From Lysobacter alkalisoli (GTDB taxonomy: Bacteria; Pseudomonadota; Gammaproteobacteria; Xanthomonadales; Xanthomonadaceae), in contig NZ_CP041242.1 of the NCBI RefSeq assembly GCF_006547045.1, positions 1,870,001-1,934,000 of the forward strand: DNA of 64,000 nt, written 5' to 3'. Made by a program: the position numbers and the translations under genes. Shown here in pieces: positions 49,388-58,958 of this stretch; the first letter of the stretch is position 1; each line of letters starts with the position of its first letter. The notes beneath the pieces were generated by a model that was given only the letters and a program-made list of their open reading frames with translations, searched no databases and was not told where the DNA came from.

Positions 49388-51300
49388 CAAACCTTCCTGG
49401 CGCTGCGAGCGGGAAACGCGACCACCGTGTTCGAGCCGCCCGGCTCCGCTTCTGCGGCGCCTTCGGGCTGGAATTCGGGTACGGCCGTCCGCAACAGGGT
49501 AGCAAGCGCATCGCAATCGTACTTTGCGGACGCCGCCTGCAGGGCCTGGATTGCCGATTCGATCTCGCCCACGATCACGCTGCGCGGAGCGGCCTGCAGA
49601 ATCTTCGGATGCCCCGTCGGGCGATATCGCTCGTCGGCGTGGAACAGCGTCTCGTGCAGCTTTTCGCCAGGACGCAGACCGGTGTAGACGATGGCGATGT
49701 CCCGTCCCGGCTGCTTGCCCGCCAGCCTGATCATCTGGTCGGCCAGCAGGCGTATCGGCACCGGTTCGCCCATGTCGAGGGTGTAGACCGCCTCATGGGT
49801 GCCGATTGCCGAAGCCTGCAGGATCAACTGGCAGGCCTCGGGAATGGTCATGAAGTAGCGGGTCACCTCGGGATCGGTGACGGTCACCGGCCCGCCCTTG
49901 CGGATCTGTTCGCGGAACAACGGCACCACGCTGCCGGCCGAATCGAGTACGTTGCCGAAGCGGACAGTAACGAACCGGGTCGAGCGCTCGCTGGCCAGAG
50001 ACTGGCAGACCATTTCGGCCAGGCGCTTGGTCGCGCCAAGCACGTTGACCGGGTCCACTGCCTTGTCGGTCGAGATCAGCACGAAGGTGCCGACATCGGC
50101 CTCACGGCAGGCCTTCGCCACGGTCGTGGTCGACAGTACGTTGTTGCGCACCGCTTCGCGCAGCTGCCGCTCCAGCAGCGGCACCTGCTTGTAGGCGGCG
50201 GCATGGAAGACCGCCTCGGGTTCAGCCAGCCGCAGCGCATGCTCCATCACCGCGGGGTCGCCGCAGTCACCAAGGACCTGGATGTATTCGAGGTCCGGGA
50301 AGTCGCGCCTGAGTGCCGCCTCGGTAGTGGTCAGGGCCAGCTCGTCGATCTCGACCAGGGCAATGCGGCGGGCACCATGCCGGGCGCACTGGTGGCAGAG
50401 CTCGGAGCCGATCGAGCCACCGGCGCCGGTAACCAGGACCGAGCGGCCACCCAGCCAGTGGCGGATCGCCTTCCAGTCCGGCAGCACCGGCTTGCGGCCG
50501 AGCAGATCCTCGATCGCGACTTCCTTCAGCTCACCCGGCAGCGAGCGCCCCTCCAGCACATCGGCCAGGCGCGGCACCATCCGGAACGGCAGTCCGGTGC
50601 GCTCGCAGGCGATCACCACCCGCTGCATGGCGATGGCATCGGCCGACGGCATCGCGATCACCAGCAGTTTGGCCGCAGTTTCGCGGGCGATCTCGGCGAC
50701 ATCGCTGACCCGGCCCAGCACCGGCACGCCCTGCACCTTGGTGCCGCGCATGCGCACGGCATCGTCGAGGAAGCCCACCGGCTGGTAGGTACCGAAGCGG
50801 CGCAGGTCGCGGACCAGTGCCTCACCGGCATGGCCCGCGCCCAGGATCAGGATCCTCACCGAGGCCGCATTGGTACGCTCGCTCGCACTGTCCTTCCAGG
50901 CCCGGTACAACAGCCTCGGCGCGCCAAGCAAGGCCATCAGGCTGAGTGGATACAGGACCAGAACCGTGCGTGAAACCAGATCGAGACGGTTGTAAAGGAA
51001 CAAACCCAGCGCAATGGTCAGCAGGCCCAATGCACAAGCCTTGAAGATGTTCCACAGGTCGGGAACGCTGGCAAACCGCCACAGACCGCGGTAGAGGCCG
51101 ACCTGCCAGAACACCAGCCCCTGGGCCAGCAGCACCAACGCGATCTCGGTCGACCACAGCGGCATTTCCGGCGGATTCGGAAGAATACCGAAACGGAGCC
51201 GATGCAGCCCCTGCCAGACCAGCCACACCATCGCCAGGTCGTGCGTGACCACTGCTACGCGCGGTGTGATGGCGCTGAATCGATCCCGCCAGGAAGTCAT
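49387..51300 (-). CDS. Membrane nucleotide-sugar 4,6-dehydratase (CapD/WbpM/PglF type)
   Basis: A 637-residue protein. Four N-terminal membrane segments (within about residues 12-135) are followed by a first Rossmann region ('VRILILGAGHAGEALVRDL') and the catalytic SDR domain beginning 'SVLVTGAGGSIGSELCHQC' near 293. The UDP-sugar region has 'VFHAAAYKQVPLLERQLREAV' and 'TDKAVDPVNVLGATKRLAE' near 425, and 'FGNVLDSAGSVVPLFREQI'. Family members convert UDP-GlcNAc to a 4-keto-6-deoxy sugar, the first step to QuiNAc, FucNAc or bacillosamine. Located between the WecA-like transferase and galU. Confidence 0.92.
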   Translation of the reverse strand: MTSWRDRFSAITPRVAVVTHDLAMVWLVWQGLHRLRFGILPNPPEMPLWSTEIALVLLAQGLVFWQVGLYRGLWRFASVPDLWNIFKACALGLLTIALGLFLYNRLDLVSRTVLVLYPLSLMALLGAPRLLYRAWKDSASERTNAASVRILILGAGHAGEALVRDLRRFGTYQPVGFLDDAVRMRGTKVQGVPVLGRVSDVAEIARETAAKLLVIAMPSADAIAMQRVVIACERTGLPFRMVPRLADVLEGRSLPGELKEVAIEDLLGRKPVLPDWKAIRHWLGGRSVLVTGAGGSIGSELCHQCARHGARRIALVEIDELALTTTEAALRRDFPDLEYIQVLGDCGDPAVMEHALRLAEPEAVFHAAAYKQVPLLERQLREAVRNNVLSTTTVAKACREADVGTFVLISTDKAVDPVNVLGATKRLAEMVCQSLASERSTRFVTVRFGNVLDSAGSVVPLFREQIRKGGPVTVTDPEVTRYFMTIPEACQLILQASAIGTHEAVYTLDMGEPVPIRLLADQMIRLAGKQPGRDIAIVYTGLRPGEKLHETLFHADERYRPTGHPKILQAAPRSVIVGEIESAIQALQAASAKYDCDALATLLRTAVPEFQPEGAAEAEPGGSNTVVAFPARSARKV

Positions 51301-51303
51301 GAG

Positions 51304-52344
51304 TTATCCGTTCTCCTTGTTGGACGGGTCGGCGCCATTTCCAGGTGCGCCCTGCGTTTCCCGCATGTTGCGCTGCAACCAGACCCATAAAATCGCCGCG
51401 GACATATACCACGCCAATATGGAAGAGGCGATGAAGGAAGGGGACCTGCCCAGGGCGCACCAAGCCAGCACCGCTCCTGCCACGGTGACACAGGCATACC
51501 CCAGCGTGACCGGAGCATGGCCGAGGCGTCGAGCACAGGCCTGGTAGGCGTGCTGGACGTGCGCGGTCCACCAGCGCTCGCCACGCAGCACTCGTCGGAA
51601 CAGAGTCAGGCCTGCATCCACCAGGAACGGAGCCAATGGCAGCAGGATCAAGGTCGCATCCGGCCGGTCCGGCGCCAACGGGCGTTGCAGCATGAGCACG
51701 GCACACAGCGCGCCGATCGCGTACCCGATCGCACCACTGCCGACATCGCCCATGAATATCCGGGCGTTGGGGAAGTTGAAAGGGAAGAAGCCGGCCACCG
51801 CGGCCATCAGTGCCAACGCCACGAAACTCCAGGCCCCATCCAGCCACAGCATCAATACGGCCGCCAGCAGCAACGCCTGGCTCGCGGCAAGACCGTTGAT
51901 CCCGTCCATGAAATTCCAGATGTTGGTCAACACCAGCGGCGCGATGAAGCCGATCACGACCAGCCAGCCCCCCGCTCCCATGACATGGAGCGCTGCCGCG
52001 AACATGGTGCTGGCGAGGATATGGACGAGCAGTCGCAATGCCGGCGACAACGGCCGGTGGTCATCGATCCAACCGACAGCCGCCACCAGCAGCAGGCCGG
52101 AGGCGAACACGGACAGCAGGGCACCCTCTCCTGCCTCCAACGGCGAACCCCAACCAGCCAGCAGCATGCCCCACGCGATCAGCATGGCCACGACGATGGC
52201 GGCACCGCCTCCGCGCGGCGTCGCCACCTGGTGGCTGCGACGCTCGCCCGGCTCGTCGAGCAGGCTGCGGGCGACCGCGTAGCGGCGCGCCAGCCAGGTG
52301 CCGGCCAGCCCGATCAGAAAAAAAAGTACTCCCCAGGAGGCCAC
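51304..52344 (-). CDS. Polyprenyl-phosphate sugar-1-phosphate transferase (WecA/MraY family)
   Basis: A 346-residue integral membrane enzyme with about ten segments. The signatures 'ERRSHQVATPRGGGAAIVVA' near residue 36, 'LTNIWNFMDGINGLAASQA' near 140 (DGINGL metal/substrate site) and 'NARIFMGDVGSGAIGYAIG' near 193 (FMGDVG) place it in glycosyltransferase family 4. It probably loads a sugar phosphate onto undecaprenyl phosphate to begin O-antigen or exopolysaccharide synthesis. It is 3 bases before the capD-like gene and 7 bases after lapB, so the whole run is likely co-transcribed. Confidence 0.9.
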   Translation of the reverse strand: MASWGVLFFLIGLAGTWLARRYAVARSLLDEPGERRSHQVATPRGGGAAIVVAMLIAWGMLLAGWGSPLEAGEGALLSVFASGLLLVAAVGWIDDHRPLSPALRLLVHILASTMFAAALHVMGAGGWLVVIGFIAPLVLTNIWNFMDGINGLAASQALLLAAVLMLWLDGAWSFVALALMAAVAGFFPFNFPNARIFMGDVGSGAIGYAIGALCAVLMLQRPLAPDRPDATLILLPLAPFLVDAGLTLFRRVLRGERWWTAHVQHAYQACARRLGHAPVTLGYACVTVAGAVLAWCALGRSPSFIASSILAWYMSAAILWVWLQRNMRETQGAPGNGADPSNKENG

Positions 52345-52351
52345 GCCGGAG

Positions 52352-53530
52352 TCACACCACGGCGTAATTCAATAGCGGTTTCACCGAGCCCCACTCCTTG
52401 CAACTCGGACATTGCCAGTGATGGCTGCGTGCGCCGAAGCCGCATCGGCCGCAGCGATAGCTCGGGTTGCGGACCAGCAACTGGTCGGTGATGTGCTTGA
52501 GGTCATTCAGGGTCGCCAGCGGGTCGGCGCCCTCGGCCAAGGTCAGGTCGATCAGGGCCGCCTCGCCGCGCACCGATGGCCGGTCCTTGAGCTGCTGGGC
52601 CAGCCAGGCACGTGCCGCCGGCACGCCGTCCTGGGCTTCGATCATGTGGGTCAGCGCCAGCACCGGGGCGATGCCGCGGTAGTGTTCACACATCTCGGAC
52701 AGGAATGCCCGCGCACCGGTGCTCTCGCCGGTGCGCTCGTAACAGGCCAACAGCGCAGGCAGCACTTCCGGCAGGTAATCCGGATCGCTGCGGGCAACGC
52801 GCTCGAAGGCTCGGATCGCCGCCGCATCGTTGCCGGCCTCGACCTCGATCCGGCCCTCGATCATTCCGGCCCTTACAGAATTGGCGTCGGCTTCGTAGGC
52901 ACGGGCCACTGCGGCGCGAGCAGTAGCAGCATCACCGCTGGAAAGTTGGCGGTTTGCCAGCTCGCACTCGAACTGGGCGATCAGCTTGCCCATCGGCTCG
53001 CCAGTGGCGTCCTCGTAACGCCGGGCATTCTCGATCGCCTTGTCCCAATCGCGTTCGGATTGGTAAATGCCGATCAGATGGCGCAACGCCAGCGGCGCGC
53101 GATCGAGCGCGACCAGGTCGCTGAATACGGTTTCAGCGCGGTCGAGCAGGCCCGAACGCATGTAATCCTCGCCCAGTGCCAACAGCGCCTGCACCTTCTG
53201 CTGGTCACTGAGGCCGGGGCGCTGCACAAGCGCCTGATGGAGGCGGATCGCACGGTCGACCTCGCCGCGGCGGCGGAACAGATGCCCCAGCGCGACCTGG
53301 GTTTCGAAAGTGTCCTTGTCCAACTCGGCGATGTGCAGGAACAGCTCGATCGCCTTGTCCGGCTGCTCGTTGAGCAGGTAGTTCAGGCCACGGAAGTAAG
53401 TCGTCGACAGTCGGCTTACCTGGGTATCGCTATGGCGCTGACCGCCACGCCGACCGACCACCCAGCCACTGAGGGCTGCAATCGGCAGAAGCAGGAAGAA
53501 CCAGAACCATTCGCTGACGAAATCCATCAT
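52352..53530 (-). CDS. lapB: Lipopolysaccharide assembly protein LapB
   Basis: A 392-residue inner-membrane protein. One N-terminal membrane helix ('FWFFLLLPIAALSGWVVGRR') is followed by a run of TPR repeats ('ALGHLFRRRGEVDRAIRLHQALVQRPGL' and similar) and a C-terminal rubredoxin-type zinc domain 'YRCGRCGFGARSHHWQCPSCKEWGS'. LapB controls LpxC degradation by FtsH, balancing LPS and phospholipid synthesis. The ATG overlaps the lapA stop (ATGA), matching the conserved lapA-lapB order. Confidence 0.96.
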   Translation of the reverse strand: MMDFVSEWFWFFLLLPIAALSGWVVGRRGGQRHSDTQVSRLSTTYFRGLNYLLNEQPDKAIELFLHIAELDKDTFETQVALGHLFRRRGEVDRAIRLHQALVQRPGLSDQQKVQALLALGEDYMRSGLLDRAETVFSDLVALDRAPLALRHLIGIYQSERDWDKAIENARRYEDATGEPMGKLIAQFECELANRQLSSGDAATARAAVARAYEADANSVRAGMIEGRIEVEAGNDAAAIRAFERVARSDPDYLPEVLPALLACYERTGESTGARAFLSEMCEHYRGIAPVLALTHMIEAQDGVPAARAWLAQQLKDRPSVRGEAALIDLTLAEGADPLATLNDLKHITDQLLVRNPSYRCGRCGFGARSHHWQCPSCKEWGSVKPLLNYAVV

Positions 53531-53835
53531 CCGGTGTACCCGTCCTCGTGGCCGGCTTCGCCGCCAGAGAGCGTCGGTTCAACATGATGCCTGTCGGTCG
53601 CAAGCTGCTTTTCGGCGCGCGCCAGACGTTTGCGCAGCGGCAGTACGATGCCGGCGGTGATCGCCAGACCGCCAAGCAACACCCCTGCCAGCAGCGAGAC
53701 CAGCAGGACCACACCCAGGGTCGTCCCCACCTGGGCAACTGCAAAGTCGACCGTGACCGGGCCACGGTTCAAGGCCCCGACGATGGCCCCCGCCATCAGG
53801 CAGGCAATGGCGATGAACAGGCGGATCAAGCGCAT
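53527..53835 (-). CDS. lapA: Lipopolysaccharide assembly protein LapA
   Basis: A 102-residue membrane protein with two hydrophobic helices (residues about 3-22 and 40-62) around 'NRGPVTVDFAVAQV', the DUF1049 pattern, and a short basic coiled tail. LapA works with LapB in LPS assembly. The gene overlaps lapB by 4 bases and lies 114 bases after ihfB. Confidence 0.93.
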   Translation of the reverse strand: MRLIRLFIAIACLMAGAIVGALNRGPVTVDFAVAQVGTTLGVVLLVSLLAGVLLGGLAITAGIVLPLRKRLARAEKQLATDRHHVEPTLSGGEAGHEDGYTG

Positions 53836-53949
53836 GTCGGCCTCTGTCGATCAACGGATACGGCGCCTAAGCTTAGCCGAGGTCCGTATGGGTTCAGAAG
53901 AAGATGGCGTGAAGGCACGCGGGCAATGCACGCATATGGGTGCCCGCAC

Positions 53950-54255
53950 TCAGCTGGCGTTGTCGCCGGTCGGTATCACGTCGCTTACGCGTTCACGCAG
54001 TTCCTTGCCGGGCTTGAAGTGCGGGACGTGCTTGCCGGGAAGTGCCACCGACTCACCGGTCTTGGGGTTGCGCCCCATCCGCGGCGGCCTGTAATGCAGC
54101 GAGAAACTGCCGAAGCCGCGGACCTCGATCCGATCGCCATTGGCCAGCGAACCGCTCATCATCTCCAGAAGCGCTTTTACCGCCAGGTCGACATCGTCGC
54201 CTTTCAGGTGGGCCTGGCGCTGGGACAGGATCTCGATCAGTTCGGATTTGGTCAT
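53950..54255 (-). CDS. ihfB: Integration host factor subunit beta
   Basis: A 101-residue DNA-bending protein of the HU/IHF family starting '[21 protein letters not shown]'. The DNA-binding arm '[30 protein letters not shown]' contains the conserved Pro that intercalates at the kink. It pairs with IHF alpha to bend DNA for replication, recombination and promoter control. ATG 54255 is canonical. It lies downstream of rpsA, separated by a terminator. Confidence 0.97.
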   Translation of the reverse strand: MTKSELIEILSQRQAHLKGDDVDLAVKALLEMMSGSLANGDRIEVRGFGSFSLHYRPPRMGRNPKTGESVALPGKHVPHFKPGKELRERVSDVIPTGDNAS

Positions 54256-54347
54256 GGACAATACGGCCACTCGCATTTGACTGCCGGAAGAGACGGACAC
54301 CGGATTCCCCGAGCGGGCACCCCTACCCAGCCTACACCTTGGAAAAA

Positions 54348-54380
54348 CAAGGCGGCCCGGCCAATGACCGGGCCGCCTTG
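54348..54380 (-). terminator. Rho-independent terminator of rpsA
   Basis: A perfect 13-bp GC-rich stem (54348-54360 with 54368-54380, CAAGGCGGCCCGG and its complement) closes a 7-base loop and is followed on the minus strand by TTTTT. It lies 48 bases after the rpsA stop and before ihfB, which starts 93 bases further on. Confidence 0.93.
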
Positions 54381-54428
54381 GGTACAGCCTTGCTGCAGTG
54401 CCCCGGGAGGTTCCCGGGGCACTGCGGA

Positions 54429-56117
54429 TCACTCGGACTTGTTGCCCAGCTGTTCGCGCAGCAGCGCACCCAGCTTGGTGGTGCCGCTGGCGGCGTCGGC
54501 ATTGGAACGGTTGTAGTCGGCCACGGCCTCCTGCATCTCCGCTGCATCCTTAGCCTTGATCGACAGCTGCATCACGCGGCCCTTGCGATCCATGCCGATG
54601 AAGCGCGCCTCGATCGGATCGCCGACCTTGAGGTGCTTGCCGGCGTCGTCGACGCGCTCGGCGGCGATGTCGCGGGCGGCGATATAGCCTTCCACGCCAT
54701 CGGCCAGCTCGATCACGGCGCCCTTGGCGTCGACTTCCTTCACGGTGCCCGAAAGCATCGAGCCCTTGGCGTTGGATGCCATGAACTGGCCCAGCGGATC
54801 CTGCTCAAGCTGCTTCAGGCCGAGGCTGATGCGCTCGCGCTCCGGGTCGACCGCCAGCACGACGGCTTCCAGGGTGTCGCCCTTCTTGAAGTTGCGGACC
54901 ACGTCCTCGCCGGTGGTGTTCCAGCTGATGTCGGACAGGTGGACCAGGCCGTCGATGCCGCCGTCCAGGCCGATGAAGATGCCGAAGTCGGTGATCGACT
55001 TGATCTGGCCCTCGACCTTGTCGCCCTTCTTGTGGATGACGGCGAAGGTCTCCCACGGGTTGTTGCTGACCTGCTTCATGCCCAGCGAGATGCGGCGACG
55101 CTCCTCGTCGACGTCCAGGACCATGACCTCGACCTCGTCGCCGACCTGCACCATCTTCGACGGGTTGACGTTCTTGTTGGTCCAGTCCATCTCGGACACG
55201 TGCACCAGGCCCTCGACGCCCGGCTCGATCTCGACGAACGCGCCGTAATCGGTGACGTTGGAGACCTTGCCGAACACGCGGGTCTGCGACGGGTAACGGC
55301 GGGCGATGTTGTCCCACGGATCCTCGCCCAGCTGCTTGAGGCCCAGGCTGACGCGGTTGCGCTCGCGGTCGTACTTGAGCACGCGCACTTCCAGCTCCTG
55401 GCCGACTTCCACCACCTCGGACGGATGGCGCACGCGCTTCCAGGCCATGTCGGTGATGTGCAGCAGGCCGTCGATGCCGCCGAGGTCGACGAATGCACCG
55501 TAATCGGTGAGGTTCTTGACGACGCCCTTCAGGACGGCGCCCTCGACCAGCTTCTCCATCAGCTGCTCGCGCTCGACGCTGTACTCGCTCTCGACCACCG
55601 CGCGGCGGGAGACGACGATGTTGTTGCGCTTGCGGTCCAGCTTGATGAGCTTGAACTCCAGCTCCTTGCCTTCCAGGTACGCGGAGTCGCGGACCGGACG
55701 GACGTCGACCAGCGAGCCCGGCAGGAAGCCGCGCACGTCCTTGATGTCGACAGTGAAGCCGCCCTTGACCTTGCCGCTGATGCGGCCGGTGATGGTCTCG
55801 TTGTTCTCGAGCGCCTGCTCGAGCTCGTCCCACACCATCGCGCGCTTGGCCTTCTCGCGCGACAGCACGGTTTCGCCGAAGCCGTTCTCGATCGAGTCGA
55901 GGGCGACCTTGACCTCGTCGCCTTCGGCAACGTCGATCTCGCCGGCGTCGTTACGGAACTGTTCGATCGGCACGATGCCTTCGGACTTGAGGCCGGCATT
56001 GATCACGACCACGTCGCCACGGACCTCGACGACGGTACCGGTGACGATGGCGCCGGGCTTCAGCTTCGCCAGGTTCTGCTGGCTCTGCTCGAACAGTTCT
56101 GCAAATGATTCGGTCAT
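54429..56117 (-). CDS. rpsA: 30S ribosomal protein S1
   Basis: A 562-residue protein with six S1 OB-fold repeats, e.g. '[22 protein letters not shown]', '[27 protein letters not shown]', '[30 protein letters not shown]' and '[30 protein letters not shown]'. S1 binds mRNA leaders and the ribosome to assist initiation. ATG 56117 gives the usual '[12 protein letters not shown]' start. A 269-base leader separates it from cmk, long enough for autogenous control by S1. Confidence 0.97.
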   Translation of the reverse strand: MTESFAELFEQSQQNLAKLKPGAIVTGTVVEVRGDVVVINAGLKSEGIVPIEQFRNDAGEIDVAEGDEVKVALDSIENGFGETVLSREKAKRAMVWDELEQALENNETITGRISGKVKGGFTVDIKDVRGFLPGSLVDVRPVRDSAYLEGKELEFKLIKLDRKRNNIVVSRRAVVESEYSVEREQLMEKLVEGAVLKGVVKNLTDYGAFVDLGGIDGLLHITDMAWKRVRHPSEVVEVGQELEVRVLKYDRERNRVSLGLKQLGEDPWDNIARRYPSQTRVFGKVSNVTDYGAFVEIEPGVEGLVHVSEMDWTNKNVNPSKMVQVGDEVEVMVLDVDEERRRISLGMKQVSNNPWETFAVIHKKGDKVEGQIKSITDFGIFIGLDGGIDGLVHLSDISWNTTGEDVVRNFKKGDTLEAVVLAVDPERERISLGLKQLEQDPLGQFMASNAKGSMLSGTVKEVDAKGAVIELADGVEGYIAARDIAAERVDDAGKHLKVGDPIEARFIGMDRKGRVMQLSIKAKDAAEMQEAVADYNRSNADAASGTTKLGALLREQLGNKSE

Positions 56118-56386
56118 TGTTGGATACTCGGTTGAACACACGGGTCGGATGCGTGCCGGCTTGATGACAAGCTCGCGGAGGCACTCGGATGCGTCCGGCC
56201 CACTCTTTTCAAGATATGGCGTGGTGTTGCTGCGCCATGTGTTGGATGGATGGATCCGCCATGGACTTCAGTGGCGAAGCCCGCGACGGGGTTTTTCTGC
56301 TTCGGGATGTTCCAAGGAACCGACCGGGAACCCATCTTCCTGCGGACTTCCCGTTGAAGGAGGAAGGAAACAGGCGCAATCTGAGG

Positions 56387-57088
56387 TTACGGATTCACGA
56401 TTTCCAGCACCCGCTCGACGACGTCTTCGATGCCAACACCGGTGGTATCGATGTGGACGGCGTCTTCGGCCGGCCTCAACGGCGCCACCGCGCGCTGGGC
56501 GTCGCGGGCGTCACGGGCGAGAATCTCCCTTAGCAGACCATCCAATGTAACCGAAACCCCCTTGTCATTCAACTGCTTATAGCGTCTCTGCGCCCGCTCC
56601 TCGGCGCTGGCCGTCAAAAACACCTTGAACCGGGCGTCAGGGAAGATCACCGTTCCCATATCGCGCCCGTCCGCGACCAGGCCCGGTAGCTGGCGGAAAC
56701 GGCGCTGACGATCCTTCAGCGCGGCCCTGACCTCGGGGATCGCGGCGATCGCCGAAGCCGCGGCGCCAGCGGTTTCGGTACGCAACTCGTCGGTGGCATC
56801 GGTGCCGTTGACCAGCACCCGCAGTTCGCCCCGCCCATCGTCCCGGAAGCCGACCTCGGTATCAAAGGTGCAGCGCACCAGCGCGCCATGATCGTCCAGG
56901 TCCAGGTCGGCCCAGCCGGCGGCCACGCCGACGGCACGGTACAGCGCACCGGAATCCAGGTAGTGCCAGCCCAGGCGCTGGGCGACCAGGCGGCTGATGG
57001 TGCCCTTGCCGGAACCGGAGGGACCGTCGATGGCAAGGACCGGAGCAGAGAAATCAGGAGCGGCGGAGGGCCGGGGGTCGGTATTCAT
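56387..57088 (-). CDS. cmk: Cytidylate kinase
   Basis: A 233-residue kinase phosphorylating CMP and dCMP. The P-loop '[20 protein letters not shown]' lies near residue 18, followed by '[19 protein letters not shown]', '[23 protein letters not shown]' near 140 and '[16 protein letters not shown]' at the end. The first 15 residues are not conserved. The order cmk-rpsA-ihfB is widely conserved in gammaproteobacteria. Confidence 0.96.
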   Translation of the reverse strand: MNTDPRPSAAPDFSAPVLAIDGPSGSGKGTISRLVAQRLGWHYLDSGALYRAVGVAAGWADLDLDDHGALVRCTFDTEVGFRDDGRGELRVLVNGTDATDELRTETAGAAASAIAAIPEVRAALKDRQRRFRQLPGLVADGRDMGTVIFPDARFKVFLTASAEERAQRRYKQLNDKGVSVTLDGLLREILARDARDAQRAVAPLRPAEDAVHIDTTGVGIEDVVERVLEIVNP

Positions 57089-57151
57089 GCGGCCATTATG
57101 AACGGGAGCGGCGCGCAGATGGGGAGCCGGAACCCCGAGCGAGATAACGGC

Positions 57152-57181
57152 TTGATCTTCCTGGAAATAGCCCGCTATAAT
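57152..57181 (+). promoter_or_regulatory. Sigma-70 promoter for rpmJ
   Basis: TTGATC (57152-57157) and a perfect TATAAT (57176-57181) are separated by 18 bp, giving a transcription start near 57188 and a leader of about 36 bases before the L36 ATG. It lies divergent from cmk. Confidence 0.85.
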
Positions 57182-57223
57182 CGGCGGCTTCGTTCATTCC
57201 ACACCAATTGCCGAGGCTCTGTC

Positions 57224-57349
57224 ATGAAGGTCCTGTCCTCCCTGAAGTCGGCGAAGACCCGTCACCGCGACTGCAAAGTCGTCCGCCGTCGCGGCAAGGT
57301 CTTCGTGATCTGCAAGTCGAACCCGCGTTTCAAGGCGCGCCAGCGCTGA
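57224..57349 (+). CDS. rpmJ: 50S ribosomal protein L36 (zinc-ligand-poor type)
   Basis: A 41-residue basic protein: '[20 protein letters not shown]' start, then '[20 protein letters not shown]'. It is longer than the 38-residue classical L36 and keeps only two Cys (17 and 30), lacking the first Cys of the usual CCCH zinc site. This matches the C-minus YkgO-like class. It has its own strong promoter and terminator and is separate from the alpha-operon location of classical rpmJ. Confidence 0.95.
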
Positions 57350-57380
57350 TCGCCAGCTCGACCGGCAGGTTGTAGACCAG

Positions 57381-57400
57381 AGGCCGCCGCGAGGCGGCCT
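57381..57400 (+). terminator. Rho-independent terminator of rpmJ
   Basis: AGGCCGCC (57381-57388) and GGCGGCCT (57393-57400) form an 8-bp stem with a GCGA loop followed by TTCTGTT, 32 bases after the rpmJ stop. Confidence 0.85.
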
Positions 57401-57517
57401 TTCTGTTGCAGCCGTTCGAAGCGGCAGGCCCTGCTTTTGCCATTCCGTGACGCGATTGCTGCTGAACCGGGACTGTCTGTGCCTACAATCGCGCATCCCA
57501 AGCAAGGCGATACCACG

Positions 57518-57850
57518 ATGAAGCACTTCCGCACCTCCCTGCTCGTCCTTCCTTTGCTGTTGACCCTGGCAGGTGTCGCATCGGCCGACACCCTGCTGAT
57601 CGAGCGCGTGCAGAACACCGCCACCGCCAACCTGCCGACCCGCGGCATGACCATGGCGCAGGTGGAAGCGAAGTTTGGCGCGCCGTCGCAACGCATGGAT
57701 CCGCGGGGCGGACAGAAAAGACAGTGGCCGACCATCAACCGCTGGGTCTATCCGGAGTTCACTGTCTACTTCGAGAAGAGCCGGGTCATCAACAGCGTGG
57801 TCCACCAGGCCAGCGCGGACGAGATTGGCCCGAAGACACCGATAAACTGA
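57518..57850 (+). CDS. Small secreted protein with SmpA/BamE-like domain
   Basis: A 110-residue protein with a signal peptide ('SLLVLPLLLTLAGVASA', residues about 7-24). The mature part contains 'LPTRGMTMAQVEAKFGAPSQ', the helix-turn pattern of SmpA/OmlA/BamE-fold proteins, and 'RWVYPEFTVYFEKSRVINSVV', the matching strand pair. No lipobox Cys is present, so it is probably soluble and periplasmic. A TACAAT hexamer at 57484-57489 may be its -10 box. It is 55 bases upstream of aguA. Function is unknown; relation to envelope assembly is inferred from fold resemblance. Confidence 0.8.
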   Translation: MKHFRTSLLVLPLLLTLAGVASADTLLIERVQNTATANLPTRGMTMAQVEAKFGAPSQRMDPRGGQKRQWPTINRWVYPEFTVYFEKSRVINSVVHQASADEIGPKTPIN

Positions 57851-57905
57851 TGCCGGGATTCAGGGAAGAAACCCAGGCTTCGTTCCTGCTGGAGCAGCCT
57901 TCCTG

Positions 57906-58940
57906 ATGTCTTCCGGATTGCGTTTTCCGGCGGAGTGGGAACCCCAGTCCGCCATTCTTATCGCCTGGCCGCATGCCGGTACCGACTGGGCCGAGCGCCT
58001 CGGAGAGGTCGAGGAAACCTATATCGCGCTGGTTGCGGCGATCACCCGCTTCCAGCCGGTGGTGATCTGCGTGGCCGACGCGGACGTGGAGACCTACGCC
58101 GAGATGCGCCTGCGCTCCAATCGCGTCGACATGGAGCGCGTCCGCTTCGTCGAGGTGGGCTATGACGACACCTGGCTGCGCGATTCCGGCCCGGTGACTC
58201 TTGTGTCCGGGGCCGGGCATCTCAAGCTGCTGGACTTTCGCTTCACCGGCTGGGGCGGCAAGTTCGAGGCCAGCCGTGATGACGCCTTGGTCAGCGAGCT
58301 TGAAAAGCTTAAGTTATTTGTCAACAGCAGCCATCAAGTCATTGATTTTTCGCTTGAAGGAGGCGCCATCGAGACCGACGGTGATGGCACCTTGCTGACC
58401 ACCTGGCAATGCCTGCACGAACGCCATCCTGAGGCCAATCGCGATGAGTTGAGCAGAAAGCTGGCGACCTGGTTGAACCAGGATCGCGTGCTCTGGCTCG
58501 ACCACGGCTATCTGGAAGGCGACGACACCGACGCCCATGTCGACACCCTCGCCCGCTTTGCCGGCCCGGATGCGATCGTCTATCAGGCCTGCGACGACGA
58601 AACCGACAGCCACTTCGACGAACTCAAGGCGATGGGCGAGGAACTGGCCGCGCTGCGCACGAAGGACGGCAAGCCCTACCGCCTGTTTCCGTTGCCGTGG
58701 GCGCGGCCGGTGATCGATGATGGGCGCCGCCTTGCTGCCAGCTACGCCAACTTCCTGATCATCAACGGCGCGGTGCTGATGCCGGCCTATGGAGATCCTG
58801 CCGACGACAAGGCCGCCGCCGTACTGGCCGAGGCATTCACTGATCGCGAGATCGTGCAGGTCCCGTGCCGGCCGCTGATCTGGCAGAACGGCAGCCTGCA
58901 CTGCATCACGATGCAATTGCCGCACGGACTTCTGGGCTGA
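57906..58940 (+). CDS. aguA: Agmatine deiminase
   Basis: A 344-residue guanidino-modifying enzyme converting agmatine to N-carbamoylputrescine and ammonia. The start 'RFPAEWEPQSAILIAWPHAGTDW' is family-typical; 'YDDTWLRDSGPVTLV' near residue 86, 'IDFSLEGGAIETDGDGTLLTT' near 150, 'DTDAHVDTLARF' near 205 (catalytic His region) and the nucleophile Cys in 'NGSLHCITMQLPHGLLG' near 334 complete the active site. Next on the strand is aguB, separated by 417 bases that contain a dispersed repeat. Confidence 0.95.
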   Translation: MSSGLRFPAEWEPQSAILIAWPHAGTDWAERLGEVEETYIALVAAITRFQPVVICVADADVETYAEMRLRSNRVDMERVRFVEVGYDDTWLRDSGPVTLVSGAGHLKLLDFRFTGWGGKFEASRDDALVSELEKLKLFVNSSHQVIDFSLEGGAIETDGDGTLLTTWQCLHERHPEANRDELSRKLATWLNQDRVLWLDHGYLEGDDTDAHVDTLARFAGPDAIVYQACDDETDSHFDELKAMGEELAALRTKDGKPYRLFPLPWARPVIDDGRRLAASYANFLIINGAVLMPAYGDPADDKAAAVLAEAFTDREIVQVPCRPLIWQNGSLHCITMQLPHGLLG

Positions 58941-58958
58941 CGCCTGAAGTCCCCCAAA

